From NCBI GenBank assembly GCA_036265935.1, contig DATAOB010000142.1, positions 1-6,632 on the forward strand: a stretch of 6,632 nt of DNA. The letters are read 5' to 3'. Within the stretch, counting starts at the first letter, position 1. Every line of letters starts with the position of its first letter. Under the pieces are notes generated by a model, which saw only the letters and a list, made by a program, of their open reading frames with translations, made no database searches and was not told where the DNA came from. Positions 5,628 to 6,632 of the stretch are shown here, one piece after another. Made by a program: the position numbers and the translations under genes. The DNA comes from JAFASC01 sp036265935 (GTDB lineage Bacteria; Pseudomonadota; Alphaproteobacteria; Rhizobiales; Beijerinckiaceae).

Positions 5628-5885
5628 TTAAGCCTGGATCGCTGCCTCGAGTGCCTCGACCATGTGGCTCGCCGAGCAACAGCCGCGCTGGCAGGATGCC
5701 GCCGCTTCGGCGGCGCCGAGCGCGTCGGAGATGATCGAGCGCAGCGTGCGGGCGCAGCGCCCGCAATCTGGGCTGCAGCCGAGACACTGATAGACCTGCG
5801 CCGGCGTGCGCGGGCAGCCGGGCCCCGGATTGAGGCAGTTGCGCACATCGCTATCGGAGAGGACGTTACAGGAGCAGACGATCAT
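5628..5885 (-). CDS. bfd: Bacterioferritin-associated ferredoxin ([2Fe-2S] Bfd-like protein)
   Basis: The protein is 85 residues and starts MIVCSCN, the Bfd hallmark with C4 and C6, paired with CGRC (C41, C44). This gives C-x-C-x34-C-x2-C, close to the Bfd pattern for one [2Fe-2S] cluster. In known systems Bfd docks on Bfr near the heme and passes electrons inward, reducing stored Fe3+ so that Fe2+ is released. ATG 5883-5885 has GGAAG just upstream. The protein is longer than the 64-residue E. coli Bfd, with an insert around CLNPGPGCPRT and a C-terminal extension containing CQRGCC (65-70) followed by an amphipathic stretch. The extra cysteines C17, C24, C34, C37, C65, C69 and C70 are unusual and might bind metal or respond to redox. 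It is the first gene of the bfd-bfr-reductase cluster. Confidence 0.92.
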   Translation of the reverse strand: MIVCSCNVLSDSDVRNCLNPGPGCPRTPAQVYQCLGCSPDCGRCARTLRSIISDALGAAEAAASCQRGCCSASHMVEALEAAIQA

Positions 5886-5939
5886 GTTCTTCCGGCGGAG
5901 GTCTCTCGCTGGCCATCACGCCGCGTCGATACTCTTCCG

Positions 5940-6003
5940 CCCCCATACAATAGGAGACGGCCGTTTTGCAATTGATCCAGGGCAACATTGGAGCGCTTCA
6001 AAA
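5940..6003 (-). promoter_or_regulatory. Candidate bfd operon control region with Irr-box-like palindrome
   Basis: TTGGAGCGCTTCAA (5988-6001) is a 14-bp palindrome with one mismatched pair. On the minus strand its extended form TTTTGAA-GCG-CTCCAAT (6003-5987) agrees with the rhizobial Irr element TTTAGAA-N3-TTCTAAA, as I recall it, at 10 of 14 defined positions. Downstream, TTGCAA and a TATTGT/TGTATG stretch near 5944-5972 are weak -35/-10 candidates. The match is too imperfect to call more than a possible iron-responsive operator for bfd, which starts about 100 nt downstream. Confidence 0.25.
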
Positions 6004-6015
6004 CAAGCCGGCCCG

Positions 6016-6047
6016 AGTCGCGGCAAGCGCGTCTTAGTCTCGGCAAG
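6016..6047. repeat. 12-bp direct repeat, period 20
   Basis: AGTC(g/t)CGGCAAG occurs at 6016-6027 and 6036-6047, identical in 11 of 12 bases, with starts exactly 20 bp apart. That is about two helical turns, so both copies face the same side of the DNA, as expected for a pair of regulator half-sites. It lies between the cheR relic and bfd. Confidence 0.45.
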
Positions 6048-6054
6048 TTCGGCC

Positions 6055-6631
6055 CTAGTTGGCCACCAGCATCAGCTCCGGCCGCTGGCGCTGCGCCGCC
6101 TTGTGCACGAAGAGGGTCGGATGCTCCTTATGCGGCGCGCTGGAAATAGGGCAATAGCATGGTAATCGGCAGGCCGCGCTGCACCTCGAATTGGCTGTAG
6201 AGCCCCGCCGCGCGGTTTCGATGGCACGGCGCGATAGATCGGTTGCTAAAATCTCGACGCTCCAGCCGGTGAACCGCCGCGCCTCCTCGTCGAGCAGCAT
6301 GGCCAGCGAATAGGGTTCCTGGCCGGTCGAGCAGGCGGCGCACCAGATGCGCAGCCGCCGCTCCGCGGCGCGCGCGGCAAGAAGCTCCGGCAGGATGACG
6401 CTGCGGAACTTGTCGAAGGGAACGCGGTCGCGGAAGAAGAACGTCTCGTTCGTCGTCATTGCCTCGACGACGGCTTGCGCGAGATCGCGATCGGAACAGA
6501 ACGTTGACGGCGGGCCGGCAGAAATTCTCCGGTGCAGAATCGCAATGGAGGAGGATCGGCGTCGTATCGAGCTTCGCCGCTTTCAGATGGCGATTGCCCG
6601 GTGCGAAGTAGATTTCACCGGGACGTATTCG
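6055..6631 (-). pseudogene. Decayed cheB/cheR relic: CheB methylesterase fragment joined to CheR methyltransferase fragments
   Basis: From the right edge, one frame reads a piece of CheB, the chemoreceptor glutamate methylesterase: RPGEIYFAPGNRHLK, then SAPENFCRPAVNVLF. Near 6484-6493 this stops, and the next frame reads the middle of CheR, the SAM-dependent chemoreceptor methyltransferase: DLAQAVVEAMTTNETFFFRD, RIWCAACSTGQEPYSLAM, VEILATDLS. The end of CheB and the N-terminal domain of CheR are missing. At the G4 run (6203-6206, minus strand) one base is lost and CheR continues in the CheB frame as GLYSQFEVQRGLPITM, ending FQRAA at TAA 6128-6130. The rest of the CheR catalytic domain is absent. 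In the original CheR frame, HPTLFVHKAAQRQRPELMLV runs to TAG 6055-6057 and may be the native CheR C-terminus. No working enzyme is expected. The 134-residue frame from ATG 6459 contains the CheR middle only. Confidence 0.85.
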
Positions 6632-6632
6632 C

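Noticed and set aside
1..6632. CRISPR arrays, IS elements, tRNA or rRNA genes
   Set aside because: I saw no regularly spaced repeats, transposase-like frames with terminal inverted repeats, or recognisable structural RNA sequences on either strand.

Overview
The window reads as chromosome of a GC-rich alphaproteobacterium, most likely a member of the Hyphomicrobiales related to Bradyrhizobium or Rhodopseudomonas. This rests on GC-rich coding bias, the alphaproteobacterial look of the GNAT, Nudix, Bfd and CheR sequences, and the free use of GTG and TTG starts. It is an inference from protein character, not from a marker gene.

Left part (1-2473): a plus-strand gene for a conserved protein with a C-terminal membrane helix enters from the left edge and is broken by one extra T in a T6 run. 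It converges on a minus-strand RES toxin / Xre-ParS antitoxin pair with visibly lower GC than the rest. The antitoxin is transcribed first and overlaps the toxin by 40 nt. Just upstream on the same strand lies a calcineurin-like metallophosphoesterase. A perfect 10-bp stem covers the two convergent stop codons at 598-625.

Middle (2474-3814): a 38-bp divergent gap, whose two Shine-Dalgarno sequences form the arms of one inverted repeat, separates the phosphoesterase from a plus-strand Nudix hydrolase and GNAT acetyltransferase pair. About 270 bp follow with no firm gene. They hold a possible 54-residue minus-strand small protein and a short GNRA-loop hairpin.

Right part (3815-6632): a minus-strand iron-storage operon runs bfd (bacterioferritin-associated ferredoxin), bfr (heme-type bacterioferritin with all ferroxidase ligands), then an FAD-dependent NAD(P)H:ferredoxin reductase. 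The three could form a complete path, NAD(P)H to reductase to Bfd to Bfr heme to the ferric core, for releasing stored iron. Upstream of bfd are an imperfect palindrome faintly like an Irr control element and a 12-bp direct repeat of period 20. The right edge is a decayed chemotaxis locus: part of a CheB methylesterase domain joined out of frame to part of CheR, with a 1-nt deletion and a probable further internal deletion.

The points most worth following are the bfd-bfr-reductase operon, the cheB/cheR relic, the low-GC TA module with its symmetrical flanking sites, and the mirrored stop-codon and Shine-Dalgarno palindromes. I saw no rRNA, tRNA, CRISPR array, IS element or complete new multi-gene system.
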